Shown here piece by piece: positions 8,026-20,650 of a DNA stretch of 52,013 nucleotides (positions within the stretch are counted from its first letter, which is position 1; each line of letters starts with the position of its first letter). This DNA is from Nitrospira sp. (lineage in GTDB: Bacteria; Nitrospirota; Nitrospiria; Nitrospirales; Nitrospiraceae). The stretch is taken from assembly GCA_024998685.1 (NCBI GenBank), contig JACOEH010000035.1, positions 1 to 52,013 of the forward strand. The letters run 5' to 3'. A program made the position numbers and the translations under genes. Under the pieces are notes generated by a model. The model saw nothing but the letters and a program-made list of their open reading frames with translations. It was not told where the DNA came from and made no database searches.

Positions 8026-8656
8026 ATCTTCAGTGGGTTCGGCAAACTATGTGAGACCAAACAGGACGTGTTTCACGAGCGCGTCACACAGACCACTCCC
8101 CCATCAACCCCGGCAATAGTGGCGGACCGCTGGTGGACCCCGGCGATCGCATCGTCGGCATCAATTCGACCGCCTTGATGGGCGCACAACGTTATAGAAT
8201 ATGAGTTTTGCCGTTCCGATCGATATCATCGAATCCATTGGAGCTACGCTGCAGACACAAGGCCGAGTAATTCTGCCTTGGCTGGGCACCAACGGAGAAA
8301 TTCGTGACCGATGAACGACGAAATCTGATCGCGCTCCCACTCGTCAGTGGATGGCTCATCATCGATGTTGATGAGAGAAATCCCCCGATGCGATCGGCCT
8401 CCGAGCTGGTACACTGGACGTGACCGTCGAGGGCGAGTCGTGGGTCTCGGAAGGCGACATCCTCGTTACGGTCAATGGGCAGAACGTGGTTTCCACAGAG
8501 ACCGGAGTTTGTTCCATTCTGACTCAGCTTGATGAAAGATGGCAGGGAGGTTACGCTCGGCGGACTCTCGCCCGGGTCCATGCACAGGGTTCACCGCACA
8601 GCGCGAAATTGAGCGCATGTCTAGGCGTATCTATAATGCGCGATGAGATCACATGA
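8026..8656 (+). pseudogene. HtrA/DegP-like serine protease with PDZ, broken
   Basis: Protease sequence is recoverable only by changing frame several times. IFSGFGKLCE runs to ERVTQT; after a one-base loss near 8096 comes SPINPGNSGGPLVDPGDRIV with the catalytic Ser motif GNSGG. A TGA ends that frame near 8202, then SFAVPIDIIESIG continues in a new frame. A further frame gives VTDERRNLIALPLVSGWLII, and the last gives the PDZ region (AIGLRAGTLDVTVEG, then GDILVTVNGQNVV), ending at TGA 8654-8656. The N-terminal half with catalytic His and Asp is missing; 7755-8025 holds no recognisable part of it. This was a periplasmic quality-control protease gene and is now non-functional. Confidence 0.85.
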
Positions 8657-8695
8657 CCCCACGCGAGAATCACGCACCGGAACAAGAAGGACGAC

Positions 8696-9925
8696 ATGAC
8701 AGAACCCATTGGATTTGCGACAACGGTGAAACGCTGGATGTTCGGCCTCTTCGTAGCCTGTGTATTCGCCCTTGTCGGATACGTCTTGCTGGCAAAGTCC
8801 GGCGAAGAACCGTCGCGGGCCGATCAAATGCTGAGCGGCACGCGTGCGTTTCCGGTCGTCGTTGCAGCTGCAAAAACAGGTGACGTCGGGGTCTATCTCA
8901 ATGGGCTCGGGTCGGTCGTACCGTTGAACACCGTCAACGTGACGAGCCGGGTCGATGGACAGTTGATGCAGGTCTTGTTTCGGGAAGGTCAGCTGGTCAA
9001 AAGAGGCGACCTCTTGGCGCAAATCGATTCCCGGCCGTTCGAGGTGCAAGTGAGTCAAGCAGAAGGTCAACTGGCGCGGGATGAGGCGCAACTGAAGAAC
9101 GCCCGCTTGGACTTGAAGCGGTATCAAGACTTATACGAGCAAGGCTATGTCCCCAAACAACAGGTCGACACGCAAGACGCGTTGGTCCGCCAGTCGGAAG
9201 GTATCGTCAAGTCCGATCGAAGTCAGCTCGATAACGCCAAACTTCAATTGGCCTACAGCCGCATTACGGCGCCCATCAACGGCCGCATCGGGCTGCGGCT
9301 CGTGGATCCGGGCAACATGGTTCGCGCGAACGATACGAACGGCCTCCTCGTCATCACCCAGCTCACCCCGATTACCGTTATCTTCACGATTCCGGAAGAT
9401 AATTTGCCCGCGGTGCTCGAACGGCTCAAAGACGGCCGGGAACTGACCGTCGATGCGTTCGACCGGGAACAAAAGAAGAAACTGGCCGCCGGCTCCCTGT
9501 TGACGGTCGACAATCAAATCGATCCCAACACCGGCACCGTCCGACTCAAAGCCGTATTTCCGAATGAGGACGGCGCCCTGTTTCCCAACCAGTTCGTCAA
9601 TGCACGCCTGCTGTTGGAAGTGCAGCGCGACGTGACTATCGTCCCATCCGCTGCCGTTCAGCGTGGCGTAAAGGGCACGTTCGTGTATGTCGTGAAAGAA
9701 GACCGGACGGTCGCCGTGCGGCCTGTGGCTGTGGGCGTCGCTCACGGCGACGACACCTCGATCAGCTCAGGCCTCTTACCGGACGAACTGGTTGTCGTAG
9801 ACGGCACGGAAAAACTTCGCGAAGGCAGCAAGGTCGACGTACGCAATCAGGGCGACCAACCTACACAGGGCACGGACACCCACCCGACAGGGACCGACAG
9901 AGCACAAGCGGGAAATCGATCGTGA
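8696..9925 (+). CDS. mdtA: RND efflux periplasmic adaptor (MdtA-like)
   Basis: A 409-residue membrane-fusion protein that bridges an inner-membrane RND pump and an outer-membrane channel. Residues about 12-33 are an N-terminal membrane anchor. The HlyD barrel-sandwich follows ([20 protein letters not shown], then [14 protein letters not shown]). A coiled-coil hairpin occupies about 120-185 ([18 protein letters not shown]), the second lipoyl half contains [18 protein letters not shown], and beta-barrel and membrane-proximal domains follow. The tail is polar. ATG 8696 follows an AGAAGGA site. It is the first gene of a tight three-gene operon, overlapping the next gene by 4 nt (GTGA), and lies just downstream of a dead protease gene. 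Confidence 0.94.
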   Translation: MTEPIGFATTVKRWMFGLFVACVFALVGYVLLAKSGEEPSRADQMLSGTRAFPVVVAAAKTGDVGVYLNGLGSVVPLNTVNVTSRVDGQLMQVLFREGQLVKRGDLLAQIDSRPFEVQVSQAEGQLARDEAQLKNARLDLKRYQDLYEQGYVPKQQVDTQDALVRQSEGIVKSDRSQLDNAKLQLAYSRITAPINGRIGLRLVDPGNMVRANDTNGLLVITQLTPITVIFTIPEDNLPAVLERLKDGRELTVDAFDREQKKKLAAGSLLTVDNQIDPNTGTVRLKAVFPNEDGALFPNQFVNARLLLEVQRDVTIVPSAAVQRGVKGTFVYVVKEDRTVAVRPVAVGVAHGDDTSISSGLLPDELVVVDGTEKLREGSKVDVRNQGDQPTQGTDTHPTGTDRAQAGNRS

Positions 9926-12900
9926 ATCCCTCCCGTCTCTTCATCATGCGGCCTGTAGCGACGACTCTATCGATGGTCGCCATTCTCCTGTCCGGCGTGG
10001 TGGCGTATCGCCAGTTGCCGGTCTCCGCACTGCCTCAAATCGACTATCCCACGATCCAGGTGCTGACATTTTATCCCGGAGCGAGTCCTGACGTCATGGC
10101 ATCGTCGGTCACGGCACCCCTCGAACGGCAGTTCGGACAGATGCCGGGATTGAATCAAATGACGTCCACGAGTTCAGGAGGCAGTTCTGTCGTCACATTA
10201 CAATTCAGCCTCGACTTGAACCTCGATGTTGCCGAACAGCAGGTACAGGCGGCAATCAATTCGTCCTCGACATTTCTCCCGCGCGACCTTCCCAGCCCGC
10301 CTTTTTATAACAAGGTCAATCCTGCCGATGCGCCGATCCTGACGTTGGCCCTGATGTCGGCTACCCTGCCGCTTCCGCAGGTCCAAGATTTGGCCGAGAC
10401 GCGATTCGCGCAGAAAATTTCGCAACTTTCCGGTGTGGGCCTCGTCAGCATCAGCGGCGGCCAGAGACCTGCCGTGCGCATTCGCGCGAATCCACGAGCG
10501 CTATCGGCCTATGGACTGACGTTGGAGGATTTACGGGCAACCGTCGCAGCCGCAAACGTCAATCAAGCCAAAGGCGCCTTCGACGGGCCGCAGAGAGCCT
10601 CCATCATCAATGCGACCGATCAATTGCTGTCGAGTCGTGAATATCGGCCACTGATCGTTTCATACCGCAACGGCGCCCCCGTGCACGTCTCGGACGTCGC
10701 CGAGGTGATCGATGACGTGGAAAACGTCAGGCAGGCGGCCTGGATGAACGACACGCCGGCCGTTCTCGTCAATATTCAACGACAGCCGGGAGCGAACGTC
10801 ATTGACGTGGCGGACCGTATCAAGACACTGCTCCCGCAACTCCAGGGTGCCTTACCTTCCTCGGTACACGTCACGGTATTGTCCGACCGGACCACGTCGA
10901 TTCGAGCCTCGGTGCGGGATGTGCAATTCGAGCTGATGTTTGCCGTCGCGCTCGTCATCATGGTGATTTTTCTGTTTCTCCGAACGCTGTCGGCCACCGT
11001 CATTCCCGCGGCGGCGGTCCCCTTGTCGCTCGTGGGAACCTTCGGCGCCATGTATGTGATGGGGTTCAGCCTCAACAACCTGACGTTGATGGCACTGACG
11101 ATTTCCACGGGATTCGTCGTAGACGACGCGATCGTGATGATTGAAAACATCTCGCGGTATATCGAGCGGGGTGATTCTCCGTTGCAAGCGGCACTCAAAG
11201 GATCCGAGCAGATTGCGTTTACCATTCTCTCGCTCTCTATTTCCCTCATCGCCGTGCTGATCCCCCTCCTCTTCATGGGCGACGTCGTTGGCCGGCTGTT
11301 TCGCGAGTTCGCCGTCACGTTGAGTATGACGATCGTGATTTCCGCCGTCGTTTCACTGACGTTGACGCCCATGATGTGCGCCAGGCTGCTGCGCCATCGG
11401 CGTGAAGCCGAGCAGGGAACGTTCTACCGTCGATCACAACGACTGTTCGATCGGGCGATCGCCGCCTACGGGAGAACATTACGCTGGGTGCTGAATCACC
11501 AACCGGCGACGTTAGCCGTGGCCGCCACGACGCTCGCCCTCACCATCCTTCTCTACGTCGTGGTGCCCAAGGGCTTCTTCCCTGTGCAGGACACCGGTGC
11601 CATTCTGGGTATTTCCGAAGCGCCCCAATCGATTTCATTCGCCGCGATGGTCGAACGCCAACAGGCATTGACCAAGGCCATCCTCGCCGATCCCGCCGTC
11701 TCCAGCCTGTCGTCGTTCATCGGAGTGGACGGAACCAACACGACGCTCAACAGTGGACGCATCTATATCAATCTCAAACCGTTCGCCGAGCGCAGGAACA
11801 GCGCGCAGGACGTCCTATTGCGTTTGCAACGGGCTGTCGTCGATGTCGACGGCATTGCGCTGTTCCTGCAGCCGCTGCAGGACCTGACGATCGAGGATCG
11901 AGTCAGCCGTACACAGTACCAATATACGCTTGAAGATGCCGACCCCGAAGAACTGCGCCGATGGACTCCCACCTTCGTCGAGGCCCTGCAATCGTTACCG
12001 GAATTGCGTGACGTCGGCAGCGACCAACAGGATCACGGCTTGGCTTCCTTGCTGCTCATCGATCGAAGCACCGCGTCGCGGCTCGGCATCACGCCACAAC
12101 TGATCGTCGATACCCTCTACGATGCCTTCGGGCAGCGGCAAGTCTCGACCATGTTCACGCAGCTGAACCAGTATCGCGTCGTGCTCGAAGTGATGCCTGA
12201 ATTTCAGAGCGGCCCGCAGGCACTCCAATTCCTGGATATCCGATCGTCGGCCGGCGGGCAGGTGCCGCTGAACGTATTTACCCGGTTCTCCGAAACGACC
12301 GCCCCGTTGGCCATCACCCGTCAGGGACAGTTTCCTGCCGTGACACTCTCCTTCAATCTGGCACCGGGGATATCTCTGGGCGATGCCGTGACGGCGATTG
12401 AGCAGGCAGCCCTGGCAATCGGAATCCCGCCCAGCATTCGCGGGAGCTTTCAAGGCACAGCCCTGGCATTTCAGGCATCGCTAGGAAACGAAACATGGCT
12501 GATTCTGGCCGCGCTCGTCACCGTGTACATCGTGCTCGGCATCCTATATGAAAGCTACATCCACCCGCTGACGATTTTGTCCACGCTGCCTTCTGCGGGC
12601 GTCGGTGCATTGCTCGCTTTGATGCTCTTTCGCACCGACTTCAGCGTGATTGCGCTGATCGGCATGATTCTCCTGATTGGGATCGTGAAAAAGAATGCAA
12701 TCATGATGATCGACTTTGCGCTTGAGGCGGAACGCAAAGAAGGCAAACAGCCGACCGAGGCCGTCTACGAAGCCTGCCTCCTGCGATTTCGGCCGATCAT
12801 GATGACGACGATGGCGGCCTTGCTTGGAGCATTGCCGCTGGCGGTCGGTTCCGGAGTGGGATCGGAACTGCGGCATCCGCTCGGTATCGCCATCATCGGC

Positions 12901-13026
12901 GGGCTCATCCTGAGTCAAATATTGACGCTCTATACGACGCCGGTCGTCTATCTGGCCTTTGACCGGCTGGCGCGACGTTTCAAAGCTTCCCCTCCACAAA
13001 ATGCAGTCCTGACTCCTGGTGCCTGA
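9922..13026 (+). CDS. mdtB: RND multidrug transporter subunit (MdtB-like)
   Basis: A 1034-residue inner-membrane proton-driven exporter of the AcrB/MdtB class, with the expected 12 membrane helices and two large periplasmic loops. The proton-relay residues are present: the Asp pair in [14 protein letters not shown] (about residue 405) and Lys in [15 protein letters not shown] (about 925). GTG 9922 overlaps the adaptor stop by 4 nt. Paired MdtB and MdtC subunits form a heterotrimer in E. coli, where one type carries protons and the other contributes substrate binding; the next gene fits the partner. Substrate is unknown (bile salts, novobiocin and similar in E. coli). No tolC-type gene is present in the window. 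Confidence 0.94.
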   Translation: MNPSRLFIMRPVATTLSMVAILLSGVVAYRQLPVSALPQIDYPTIQVLTFYPGASPDVMASSVTAPLERQFGQMPGLNQMTSTSSGGSSVVTLQFSLDLNLDVAEQQVQAAINSSSTFLPRDLPSPPFYNKVNPADAPILTLALMSATLPLPQVQDLAETRFAQKISQLSGVGLVSISGGQRPAVRIRANPRALSAYGLTLEDLRATVAAANVNQAKGAFDGPQRASIINATDQLLSSREYRPLIVSYRNGAPVHVSDVAEVIDDVENVRQAAWMNDTPAVLVNIQRQPGANVIDVADRIKTLLPQLQGALPSSVHVTVLSDRTTSIRASVRDVQFELMFAVALVIMVIFLFLRTLSATVIPAAAVPLSLVGTFGAMYVMGFSLNNLTLMALTISTGFVVDDAIVMIENISRYIERGDSPLQAALKGSEQIAFTILSLSISLIAVLIPLLFMGDVVGRLFREFAVTLSMTIVISAVVSLTLTPMMCARLLRHRREAEQGTFYRRSQRLFDRAIAAYGRTLRWVLNHQPATLAVAATTLALTILLYVVVPKGFFPVQDTGAILGISEAPQSISFAAMVERQQALTKAILADPAVSSLSSFIGVDGTNTTLNSGRIYINLKPFAERRNSAQDVLLRLQRAVVDVDGIALFLQPLQDLTIEDRVSRTQYQYTLEDADPEELRRWTPTFVEALQSLPELRDVGSDQQDHGLASLLLIDRSTASRLGITPQLIVDTLYDAFGQRQVSTMFTQLNQYRVVLEVMPEFQSGPQALQFLDIRSSAGGQVPLNVFTRFSETTAPLAITRQGQFPAVTLSFNLAPGISLGDAVTAIEQAALAIGIPPSIRGSFQGTALAFQASLGNETWLILAALVTVYIVLGILYESYIHPLTILSTLPSAGVGALLALMLFRTDFSVIALIGMILLIGIVKKNAIMMIDFALEAERKEGKQPTEAVYEACLLRFRPIMMTTMAALLGALPLAVGSGVGSELRHPLGIAIIGGLILSQILTLYTTPVVYLAFDRLARRFKASPPQNAVLTPGA

Positions 13027-16000
13027 TGAACCTGTCTGACCCCTTCATTCGCCGTCCGGTCGCCACGACCCTGCTGACCGTCGGCGTGACGCTTGTCGGT
13101 ATCGTAGCGTTCCGGTTTCTTCCTGTCGCCGCACTGCCGCAAGTCGAGTTTCCAACGATCAGCGTGGCGGCCAACTTACCGGGCGCCAGCCCGGAAACCA
13201 TGGCGACGTCGGTGGCGGCTCCGCTCGAGCATCAATTCGCCCGTATCGCCGGCGTCACGGAGATGACCTCTTGGAGCGCGCGCGGCTCTTCCGGCATTAC
13301 CTTGCAATTCGAACTGAGCCGCGACATCGACGGCGCGGCGCGGGATGTCCAAGCCGCGATCATGGCAGCCAGCGGAGATCTCCCGGCCAATCTCCCCACC
13401 AGGCCCATCTATCGCAAGATCAATCCGTCCGACGCACCGATTCTCATTCTGTCCTTGACGTCAGACATCGTAAGCCGCGGCCGTATGTACGACGTCGCCT
13501 CCAGCCTCCTTCAGCAGAAATTGTCGCAGATCGAAGGCGTGGGGCAGGTCTATGTGGGAGGAGGATCGTTGCCCGCAGTCCGTGTGGATGTGAACCCCAC
13601 GGCGCTGAACAAGTACGGGATCGGCTTAGGCGACGTCCGGCAAATGCTGAGCCGGACAAACGTGAATCGCCCGAAGGGCCAGCTCAGCGATGGGACACGC
13701 ACGTGGGAGATCAGGACGAACGATCAACTGCACAGCGTCGAGGATTATCTCCCCTTGATTGTGAGCTATCGGGACGGGCGAGCCGTCCACTTATCGGACG
13801 TCGCAACAGTGGAACATTCGGTCGAAGACCTCCGGACGATGGGTGTGGTTAACGGGACGCCGGCGGTGCTCATTATTATCAACCGGCAACCAGGGGCAAA
13901 CATCATCGAGACCGTCGATCGTGTGCGAGCGATCTTGCCCCAATTGGAAGCCTCGATCTCCGGCAGCATGACACTTTCGGTGGTGGTCGACCGGACTCCT
14001 GCGATTCGTGCGTCGCTGCATGACGTCGAGCGGACACTCGCGATCTCCGTGTTCCTCGTGATTCTGGTCGTATTCCTCTTTCTCCGGGACGTTCGGGCGA
14101 CGCTCATTCCCTGTGTCGCCGTGCCGGTGTCGTTGATCAGTACGTTCGGCGTGATGTACGTGCTCGACTACAGCCTGGACAATCTGTCGTTGATGGCACT
14201 GACCATTGCGACCGGCTTCGTCGTCGACGATGCGATCGTCGTTCTTGAAAACATCAGCCGGTATCGTGAGCAAGGCGTGGCACCGCTGGAAGCAGCTTTG
14301 CGCGGCGCGCGTGAAATTACGTTCACCGTGTTGTCGATGACGCTGTCGCTGGTTGCAGTCTTTCTGCCGATTCTTTTCATGGGCGGCATGATGGGCCGAC
14401 TATTCCGGGAATTCGCCGTCACCCTGTCCGTGGCGATTCTGGTCTCGCTGGTGGTCTCCCTCACGACGACACCTATGATGTGTGCCGGAATATTGGGATC
14501 TCACGGGGGCCATGCACACGGGACGTGGTATCGGCTCGCCGAACGGTTCTTCGAAGGCATGCGCGGAGGATACGCTCGCAGCCTGTCCTGGGTGTTGTCT
14601 CATCCGCGCAGCATGCTCACGCTGACGCTCGCAACGATGGTGCTCAGCGTGTACCTGTACACCGTCGTCCCCAAAGGGTTTTTCCCGCAGCAGGACACCG
14701 GTCGCATGTTCGGGAACATCCAGGCGGCGCAGGACATTTCGTTCCAGGCCATGCGGCAGAAGCTCATCCAGGTTGTGGATATCATCAAGAGCGATCCAGC
14801 GGTAGAAATGGTGACGGGATTCAGCGGCGGCAGCGGTAACACGAATTCAGGCCGCATGTACATTTCATTGAAACCGCTTCACGAACGGCAGCTAAGCGTG
14901 GATCAAGTCATTGCGCGGCTCCGGCCCAAGCTCGCCGAGGTGCCGGGCGCCCCGACGGTACTACAGGCCATACAGGATTTGCGCATCGGAGGCCGGGTGA
15001 GCAGCGCGCAATACCAGTACACCCTTCAAAGCGTGGATCTCGCCGAACTGAATACCTGGGTACCGAGAGTCGAACGGCAGTTGCGCCGGCTACCGGAAAT
15101 CGCCGACGTCAACAGCGACCAGCAAGACAAAGGAATCCAGTCTCTGGTCGTCTTCGACCGCAATACGGCCTCCCGGCTCGGACTGAGCCCCCAGCTCATC
15201 GATGATACCCTCTACGATGCGTTCGGCCAGCGCCAGGTTTCCATTCTCTATGCGCCTCTCAACCAGTATCACGTCGTGATGGAAGTTGCTCCGCAATACT
15301 GGCAGGATCCTGCCACGCTCCATGACATCCACGTGCGGTCACCGACGGGAGCGCAAGTGCCGCTCAGCGCGGTGGCGCACTACGAATCGACGAATACGCT
15401 GCTGCTGGTCAATCATCAGGGACAATTTCCCGGCGTCACGCTGTCCTTCAATATGCCCCCCGGAGTATCGCTTGGCGAGGCGGTGGAGGCCATCGAGAAG
15501 TCGATGCGGGAGATGGGACTGCCGGCCGGTATTCAAGGCAGTTTTCAGGGGACAGCCAGGGCGTTTCAAGCATCGGTTGAGAATCAACCCTTGCTGATTC
15601 TTGCCGCGCTCCTGACGGTCTACATTGTGCTGGGCATTTTATACGAGAGCTATGTCCATCCGCTGACGATCCTCTCCACGCTTCCGTCCGCCGGCGTCGG
15701 CGCCTTGCTCGCGCTGCTCCTCTTCAAGACGGAATTGAGCATGATTGCGCTCATCGGCATCATTCTGCTCATCGGCATCGTGAAAAAGAATGCGATTATG
15801 ATGATCGATTTCGCTTTGGTTGCCGAACGCAGAGACGGCAAACGGTCGGAGGACGCCATCTATGAGGCCTGCCTGTTGCGCTTCCGGCCGATCATGATGA
15901 CGACGATGGCGGCCCTGTTCGGCGCACTGCCGCTGGCTCTGGGATCGGGAGTGGGATCGGAATTGCGCCAACCGCTCGGCATCGCCATCGTAGGCGGCTT

Positions 16001-16124
16001 ACTCGTGAGTCAGTTGCTGACCCTCTATACGACGCCCGTCATATACCTGTATCTCGACCGTATGCGTCTTCGCTTTCTTCGGATGCCGTATCGCACGGTC
16101 GACGTCGGACAGCTCCATCAATAA
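13026..16124 (+). CDS. mdtC: RND multidrug transporter subunit (MdtC-like)
   Basis: A 1032-residue RND exporter, close paralogue of the preceding gene through its whole length (shared blocks such as [19 protein letters not shown] and [20 protein letters not shown]). The TM4 Asp pair ([14 protein letters not shown]) and TM10 Lys ([15 protein letters not shown]) are both present. ATG 13026 overlaps the preceding stop by one base (TGATG), so translation is coupled, as expected for subunits made in fixed ratio. Which of the two corresponds to MdtB or MdtC is assigned by gene order only. After its stop comes a short gap before the DUF255 fusion gene, so the operon probably ends here. Confidence 0.93.
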   Translation: MNLSDPFIRRPVATTLLTVGVTLVGIVAFRFLPVAALPQVEFPTISVAANLPGASPETMATSVAAPLEHQFARIAGVTEMTSWSARGSSGITLQFELSRDIDGAARDVQAAIMAASGDLPANLPTRPIYRKINPSDAPILILSLTSDIVSRGRMYDVASSLLQQKLSQIEGVGQVYVGGGSLPAVRVDVNPTALNKYGIGLGDVRQMLSRTNVNRPKGQLSDGTRTWEIRTNDQLHSVEDYLPLIVSYRDGRAVHLSDVATVEHSVEDLRTMGVVNGTPAVLIIINRQPGANIIETVDRVRAILPQLEASISGSMTLSVVVDRTPAIRASLHDVERTLAISVFLVILVVFLFLRDVRATLIPCVAVPVSLISTFGVMYVLDYSLDNLSLMALTIATGFVVDDAIVVLENISRYREQGVAPLEAALRGAREITFTVLSMTLSLVAVFLPILFMGGMMGRLFREFAVTLSVAILVSLVVSLTTTPMMCAGILGSHGGHAHGTWYRLAERFFEGMRGGYARSLSWVLSHPRSMLTLTLATMVLSVYLYTVVPKGFFPQQDTGRMFGNIQAAQDISFQAMRQKLIQVVDIIKSDPAVEMVTGFSGGSGNTNSGRMYISLKPLHERQLSVDQVIARLRPKLAEVPGAPTVLQAIQDLRIGGRVSSAQYQYTLQSVDLAELNTWVPRVERQLRRLPEIADVNSDQQDKGIQSLVVFDRNTASRLGLSPQLIDDTLYDAFGQRQVSILYAPLNQYHVVMEVAPQYWQDPATLHDIHVRSPTGAQVPLSAVAHYESTNTLLLVNHQGQFPGVTLSFNMPPGVSLGEAVEAIEKSMREMGLPAGIQGSFQGTARAFQASVENQPLLILAALLTVYIVLGILYESYVHPLTILSTLPSAGVGALLALLLFKTELSMIALIGIILLIGIVKKNAIMMIDFALVAERRDGKRSEDAIYEACLLRFRPIMMTTMAALFGALPLALGSGVGSELRQPLGIAIVGGLLVSQLLTLYTTPVIYLYLDRMRLRFLRMPYRTVDVGQLHQ

Positions 16125-16210
16125 CACAGACTCTGCTGTGCTCGGCATCGCAACAAAGGACGTGCCGGTTCGTTTTTGACGCCAATCTCTTGAGTTGACC
16201 CTTTCCGTTC

Positions 16211-19200
16211 ATGGATGATACCGTCAAAAAAATTATGAGCGCTTCTCAGACTGACCGCCGTCCCAATCGTCTTGTCCACGAAACCAGCCCTTATTTGCTG
16301 CAACACGCCTACAACCCCGTAGACTGGTACCCCTGGGGACTGGAAGCCCTGTCCCTTGCCAAGGAAAAGAATCGGCCCATTTTGCTTTCGATCGGCTATT
16401 CCGCCTGCCACTGGTGCCATGTCATGGAGCGCGAGTCTTTTGAAAACGAGGCGATTGCGGAGCTCATGAATCGATGGTTTATCTGTATTAAGGTCGACCG
16501 GGAAGAACGGCCTGATCTCGACGAAATCTATATGGCCGCCACAGTCACGATGAATCATGGTCAGGGCGGTTGGCCGATGACGGTGTTCCTGACGCCCGCT
16601 CAAGAGCCGTTTTTCGCCGGCACGTATTTTCCTCCTGAAGACCGATGGGGCCGGCCCGGCTTCGGCACCGTTCTGAAGAAGATCGCCGACTATTGGGATG
16701 CACGTCCATCGGAAGTCCGGGAGCAGGCCAAGGAGCTGACGGCCCGGTTACAAGGCTTGAAACAGCTCCCCTCCCCCATTTCCATCAGCGAATCGGTGCT
16801 TGAAGAAGCGGTCGCCCAGTTCAAGGAGGATTTCGACGAAACCCACGGCGGGTTCGGAACAGCGCCCAAGTTTCCCCCGGCTATGGGATTGTCGTTCTTA
16901 CTCCGGAGTCACCGACGCTCGGGCGACCCCCACACCCTCACGATGGTCGCTAAGACCCTCGACATGATGGCCGCTGGCGGAATCTACGACCACATCGGCG
17001 GCGGTTTTGCGCGCTATTCGACCGATGCGCGATGGCTGGTGCCGCATTTTGAAAAAATGCTGTACGACAACGCACTCCTGGCCCGCGTGTATGTCGAGGC
17101 CTATCAGGTCACCAAGAAACCTCTCTATCGACAGGTGGCCACCGAAGTGCTCGACTATGTCCGCCGGGAAATGACCGGACCGGAAGGCGGATTCTACTCA
17201 TCGACCGATGCCGACTCGGAAGGTGTCGAAGGAAAGTTCTTTGTGTGGACTCCGACCGAGGTGCGAAACGTTCTCAAGCACGATGAGGACGCCCGACGTT
17301 TTTGCGCCCTCTACGACATCACGGAATCAGGCAATTGGGAGCACACGAGCATCCCCAATCGGCTGCGACCTCTCGAAGACGTAGCCAAGCAGCTGAATCT
17401 GACGATGGACGAGTTGACGGAGCTCGCGTCCCGAGCGAAACCTCTCTTGTACGAAGCGCGCCGACATCGCGTCCATCCAGGACTGGATGACAAGGTGATT
17501 ACGGCATGGAACGGCATGATGCTGTCGGCCATGGCCGAGGCAGCCCGAGTGTTCGGAAATGCCGACTACCTTGAAAGCGCCCAACAGACAGCGGATTTTC
17601 TGCTACGCAGCCATGCCAAGCCGGACGGCCGATTACTGCGCACATCACGCGGAGATCGCGCCCATCTCGATGCCTATCTTGAAGACTATGCGTATTTGAC
17701 CGAAGGACTGGTAGATCTCTACGAAGCCGGTTCCACTGAATCATACCTCTACGCGGCTGCGCGGCTGGCGGAGTACCTGATCAGCGACTTCATGGATCAG
17801 GGACAAGGCGGGTTTTTCACGACCGCAACGCATCATGAATCCCTTATTGTCCGGCACCGGGAAGGCATGGATGGAGCCGTTCCCAGCGCCAACGCCGTGG
17901 CCGCTTCAGCGCTTGCCCGACTGTCTTTCCACTTTGATCGTGAAGATTGGCGGCGCGCCGCGACCGCAGCCGTACGCGCTTACGGTCGGCAAATAGCCCG
18001 TTACCCCCGCGCGTTCGCCAAGAGTCTGGCCGTGGTCGATTTTCTTACGGAAGGACCGGTGGAACTGGCGATCGTGGGCGATGAGACGCAAGACGATCTT
18101 CGCGTTCTTCGTGAAGCGGTGGCGCGCCGCTACCTTCCCAATCGCATCATCGCGACTGGTTCTCCTGAGCAACCATCTTCCCTTCCACTCTTACAAAACA
18201 GACCGGTCGTTTCCGGTAAGGCGACTTTATACATCTGCCGGAATTACACCTGTCGGCAACCGATCACCGATCCTCATTCCGTCGAAGAGGCGTTGCAGGC
18301 CGACCGGAGAGCATCGACGGATCGTGGAGCCGAACCAAGACTGTTGCGAGGCGCCAGCCTCTCGGGAAGCGCCACGGTCCAGGGTACGGCGGCCTATGCG
18401 TCTCGAGTGATGGCGCGAGACGGCGAGGCAGGATCGGCAAACGGCTTCACCGTGCTCGGCGCGACGGGCTTGACCACGACCAGATTAGGATTTGGAACCT
18501 ATCGCGTCGATACACAGAACGCTGAATACCGCGACGCGTTGAAAAAGGCACTGCGGAAATCTTGCAATCTCATCGACACCTCGACGAACTATACCGACGG
18601 CGACAGCGAACGGTTAGTGGGATCCGTGCTGGTCGAACTGGCGGCCTCCGGTGAAGTTCGTCGCGATGAAATCATCGTGGTCTCCAAAATCGGGTATATC
18701 CAAGGGCAGAATCTCAAGCGCGCCGAAGCCAAAGAGCAATCCGGCCGTCCCTATCCTGAACTGGTCAAGTACGGGGACGGTATTTGGCATTGCATGCATC
18801 CGGAATTTTTGGGGGACCAACTGACTCTGTCTTTAGATCGTCTGGGACTTGCAACGCTCGATATCTGCCTTCTGCACAATCCGGAATATTTCCTGTTGGA
18901 GGCGGCACATCGCGGAGGAGGAGCCCTGGAGAACGTTCGAGACGACTTCTATGCCCGGCTCGAACGGGCGTTCGTCTACTTCGAAACCCAGGTCTCGGCA
19001 GGGCGACTTCGATATTACGGCGTGTCGTCCAATACCGTCACTTCCGCAGCCGACGACCCGGACGCGACTTCGCTCGCGCGGATGCTGGGAGCCGCTGAAG
19101 CCGCGGCCCGATCCGCCGGTGTGTCCACCAATCATTTTCGGGTGCTTCAATGCCCGATGAATCTTTTCGAGTCCGGAGCCGCCGTGACCGTCAATACCGG

Positions 19201-19915
19201 AGACTCCAACCGTCAGACCGTTCTCGAGTACGCACGAGAGAAACACATCGCAATCTTGGTGAATCGACCATTGAATGCCATGGTGGCTCCGAACAGAATG
19301 TTGCGGCTTGCAGATCTCCCGCTCGAAGACCCGCCCATCGATATCGATCGATATCTAAGCAAGGTGGGTGCGCTCGAACAGGAATACAGAGCGTCCCTCG
19401 CGCCGAATATCCCCCCGTCCGAAACAGGGACGGCATCGGATGCATACTTCAATTGGTCTGCGGAACTGCACCGCATTCGTCAGCAGATTGAAGGGCTCGA
19501 ACATTGGGAACACCTTGAGCACCAGATGATCGCTCCACACATCAATCACGTCTTACAGTTACTCACACACCAGCTTTCCGGAGACGTGGCCGAACAATGG
19601 GAACGCTGGCGCCAACGTTACATTCCGGAGCTGCTGACTCTCCTGCGGGGGTTCCGTCGCGAGGCCATCCTAAAGAGCCACGCACAGACCGAACGGGTTA
19701 CGCGAACGATCGACCCTCTCCTACCGACATCACACCGCGCCGCTTCACTGTCACAAAAAATGTTGTGGCTCCTCACGAGCACGCCCGGAGTCACTTGCGT
19801 CTTGAACGGCATGCGAGCGCCGAAATACGTCGAGGATTCGCTGGCGATCTTAAAATGGGAACCGGTCACGGATACGCGGCCCATCTATGAAGAGGCGACG
19901 GCGCTTCCTCGATGA
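16211..19915 (+). CDS. DUF255 thioredoxin-like protein fused to an aldo/keto reductase
   Basis: A 1234-residue cytoplasmic-looking protein in two parts. Residues about 17-700 are a complete DUF255 (YyaL/SSP411) protein. A thioredoxin-like domain carries CHWCHVM (Cys66, Cys69), followed by a six-hairpin-type helical domain with [11 protein letters not shown] and [12 protein letters not shown]. After a linker of about 40 residues, an aldo/keto reductase begins near residue 745 ([20 protein letters not shown]). Its catalytic tetrad is recognisable: Asp and Tyr in [11 protein letters not shown], Lys in VVSKIG, His in LLHNPE. A helical insertion occupies about 1080-1160. The start could instead be ATG 16235; neither has a strong ribosome site. 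Function is unknown; the fusion suggests a redox pair acting on one carbonyl or sugar-like substrate. Confidence 0.9.
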   Translation: MDDTVKKIMSASQTDRRPNRLVHETSPYLLQHAYNPVDWYPWGLEALSLAKEKNRPILLSIGYSACHWCHVMERESFENEAIAELMNRWFICIKVDREERPDLDEIYMAATVTMNHGQGGWPMTVFLTPAQEPFFAGTYFPPEDRWGRPGFGTVLKKIADYWDARPSEVREQAKELTARLQGLKQLPSPISISESVLEEAVAQFKEDFDETHGGFGTAPKFPPAMGLSFLLRSHRRSGDPHTLTMVAKTLDMMAAGGIYDHIGGGFARYSTDARWLVPHFEKMLYDNALLARVYVEAYQVTKKPLYRQVATEVLDYVRREMTGPEGGFYSSTDADSEGVEGKFFVWTPTEVRNVLKHDEDARRFCALYDITESGNWEHTSIPNRLRPLEDVAKQLNLTMDELTELASRAKPLLYEARRHRVHPGLDDKVITAWNGMMLSAMAEAARVFGNADYLESAQQTADFLLRSHAKPDGRLLRTSRGDRAHLDAYLEDYAYLTEGLVDLYEAGSTESYLYAAARLAEYLISDFMDQGQGGFFTTATHHESLIVRHREGMDGAVPSANAVAASALARLSFHFDREDWRRAATAAVRAYGRQIARYPRAFAKSLAVVDFLTEGPVELAIVGDETQDDLRVLREAVARRYLPNRIIATGSPEQPSSLPLLQNRPVVSGKATLYICRNYTCRQPITDPHSVEEALQADRRASTDRGAEPRLLRGASLSGSATVQGTAAYASRVMARDGEAGSANGFTVLGATGLTTTRLGFGTYRVDTQNAEYRDALKKALRKSCNLIDTSTNYTDGDSERLVGSVLVELAASGEVRRDEIIVVSKIGYIQGQNLKRAEAKEQSGRPYPELVKYGDGIWHCMHPEFLGDQLTLSLDRLGLATLDICLLHNPEYFLLEAAHRGGGALENVRDDFYARLERAFVYFETQVSAGRLRYYGVSSNTVTSAADDPDATSLARMLGAAEAAARSAGVSTNHFRVLQCPMNLFESGAAVTVNTGDSNRQTVLEYAREKHIAILVNRPLNAMVAPNRMLRLADLPLEDPPIDIDRYLSKVGALEQEYRASLAPNIPPSETGTASDAYFNWSAELHRIRQQIEGLEHWEHLEHQMIAPHINHVLQLLTHQLSGDVAEQWERWRQRYIPELLTLLRGFRREAILKSHAQTERVTRTIDPLLPTSHRAASLSQKMLWLLTSTPGVTCVLNGMRAPKYVEDSLAILKWEPVTDTRPIYEEATALPR

Positions 19916-19948
19916 CGATCGACTCGTCCTTTACTCGGAGGAGGATCT

Positions 19949-20521
19949 ATGAGACAGGTGCGCGGTGCCGTGACGTCGAGCATGTTCGTCATCGCCGTTC
20001 TCCTCGTACAGGGTTGCTCGGTAAAATGGTGGTGGGGATCGGAATCAGGTCAAGAAGGACCGGCGCAAGTGGAACTGATCAAGGAACCCGCGATCAAAGA
20101 CATTCCTCCTGATGATGGACAACCGACCGACTCGCGAACAGGCTCCGCCATGCGATCCGAGCTCTTGTCTCGAAACGCCGGTGGCCCGACTCTTGGGACA
20201 TTGGATGACGTCCTGTTTGATTTTGATCGGGATACCGTCCGAGACGACGCGATGCGCGTCCTCGAAGCTGATGCCAAGCAATTGCAACACGAGCGGGCGG
20301 CACTTCTTCTCCTCGAAGGGCGCGGCGATGAATTCGGCACATCGGCGTACAATCTCGTACTGGGGGAGCGTCGAGCCAGGAATGTGAAATCCTACCTTCT
20401 GGAACTTGGTCTCTCCATAGACGTCACGACAACCAGTTACGGGAAAGATCGCCCGCTGTGTGTGGAGCATTCCGTCGAGTGCAGACAAAAAAACCGGAGC
20501 GTCCATTTCGTCGTCGAATAA
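19949..20521 (+). CDS. OmpA/Pal-like peptidoglycan-associated lipoprotein
   Basis: A 190-residue lipoprotein. The signal peptide ends in a lipobox (LLVQGC, Cys23), and the residue after Cys is Ser, which favours outer-membrane retention. Residues 24-80 are a polar, probably flexible linker. Residues about 85-188 are an OmpA_C domain (VLFDFDRDTVRDDAM, then GRGDEFGTSAYNLVLGERRA, then SYGKDRP), which binds diaminopimelate in peptidoglycan. ATG 19949 follows an AGGAGG site. It starts 33 nt after the fusion gene and may share its transcript. No tol genes are adjacent, so it is a Pal-type tether and not clearly the Tol-Pal partner. Confidence 0.9.
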   Translation: MRQVRGAVTSSMFVIAVLLVQGCSVKWWWGSESGQEGPAQVELIKEPAIKDIPPDDGQPTDSRTGSAMRSELLSRNAGGPTLGTLDDVLFDFDRDTVRDDAMRVLEADAKQLQHERAALLLLEGRGDEFGTSAYNLVLGERRARNVKSYLLELGLSIDVTTTSYGKDRPLCVEHSVECRQKNRSVHFVVE

Positions 20522-20590
20522 TATTCGATCCTCCTCCGCTCTGCTCCACCGCAGCCGGATACATGTACCATGCAGTTTACACTCTGATTG

Positions 20591-20618
20591 TTGACAGGCG
20601 GCCCGTTCTTTCATTAAT
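20591..20618 (+). promoter_or_regulatory. Putative sigma70 promoter of the ppx operon
   Basis: A perfect TTGACA (20591-20596), a 16-nt spacer and ATTAAT (20613-20618, four of six to consensus). The ppx start codon is 33 nt further on. This is the best-looking promoter in the plus-strand half. Confidence 0.5.
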
Positions 20619-20650
20619 GTCCATCGATTTTCCACACGCAGGGAACGTCT

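Noticed and set aside
9922-16124. Possible repeat between mdtB and mdtC
   Set aside because: Similarity is that of ancient paralogues at protein level, not a recent DNA repeat.
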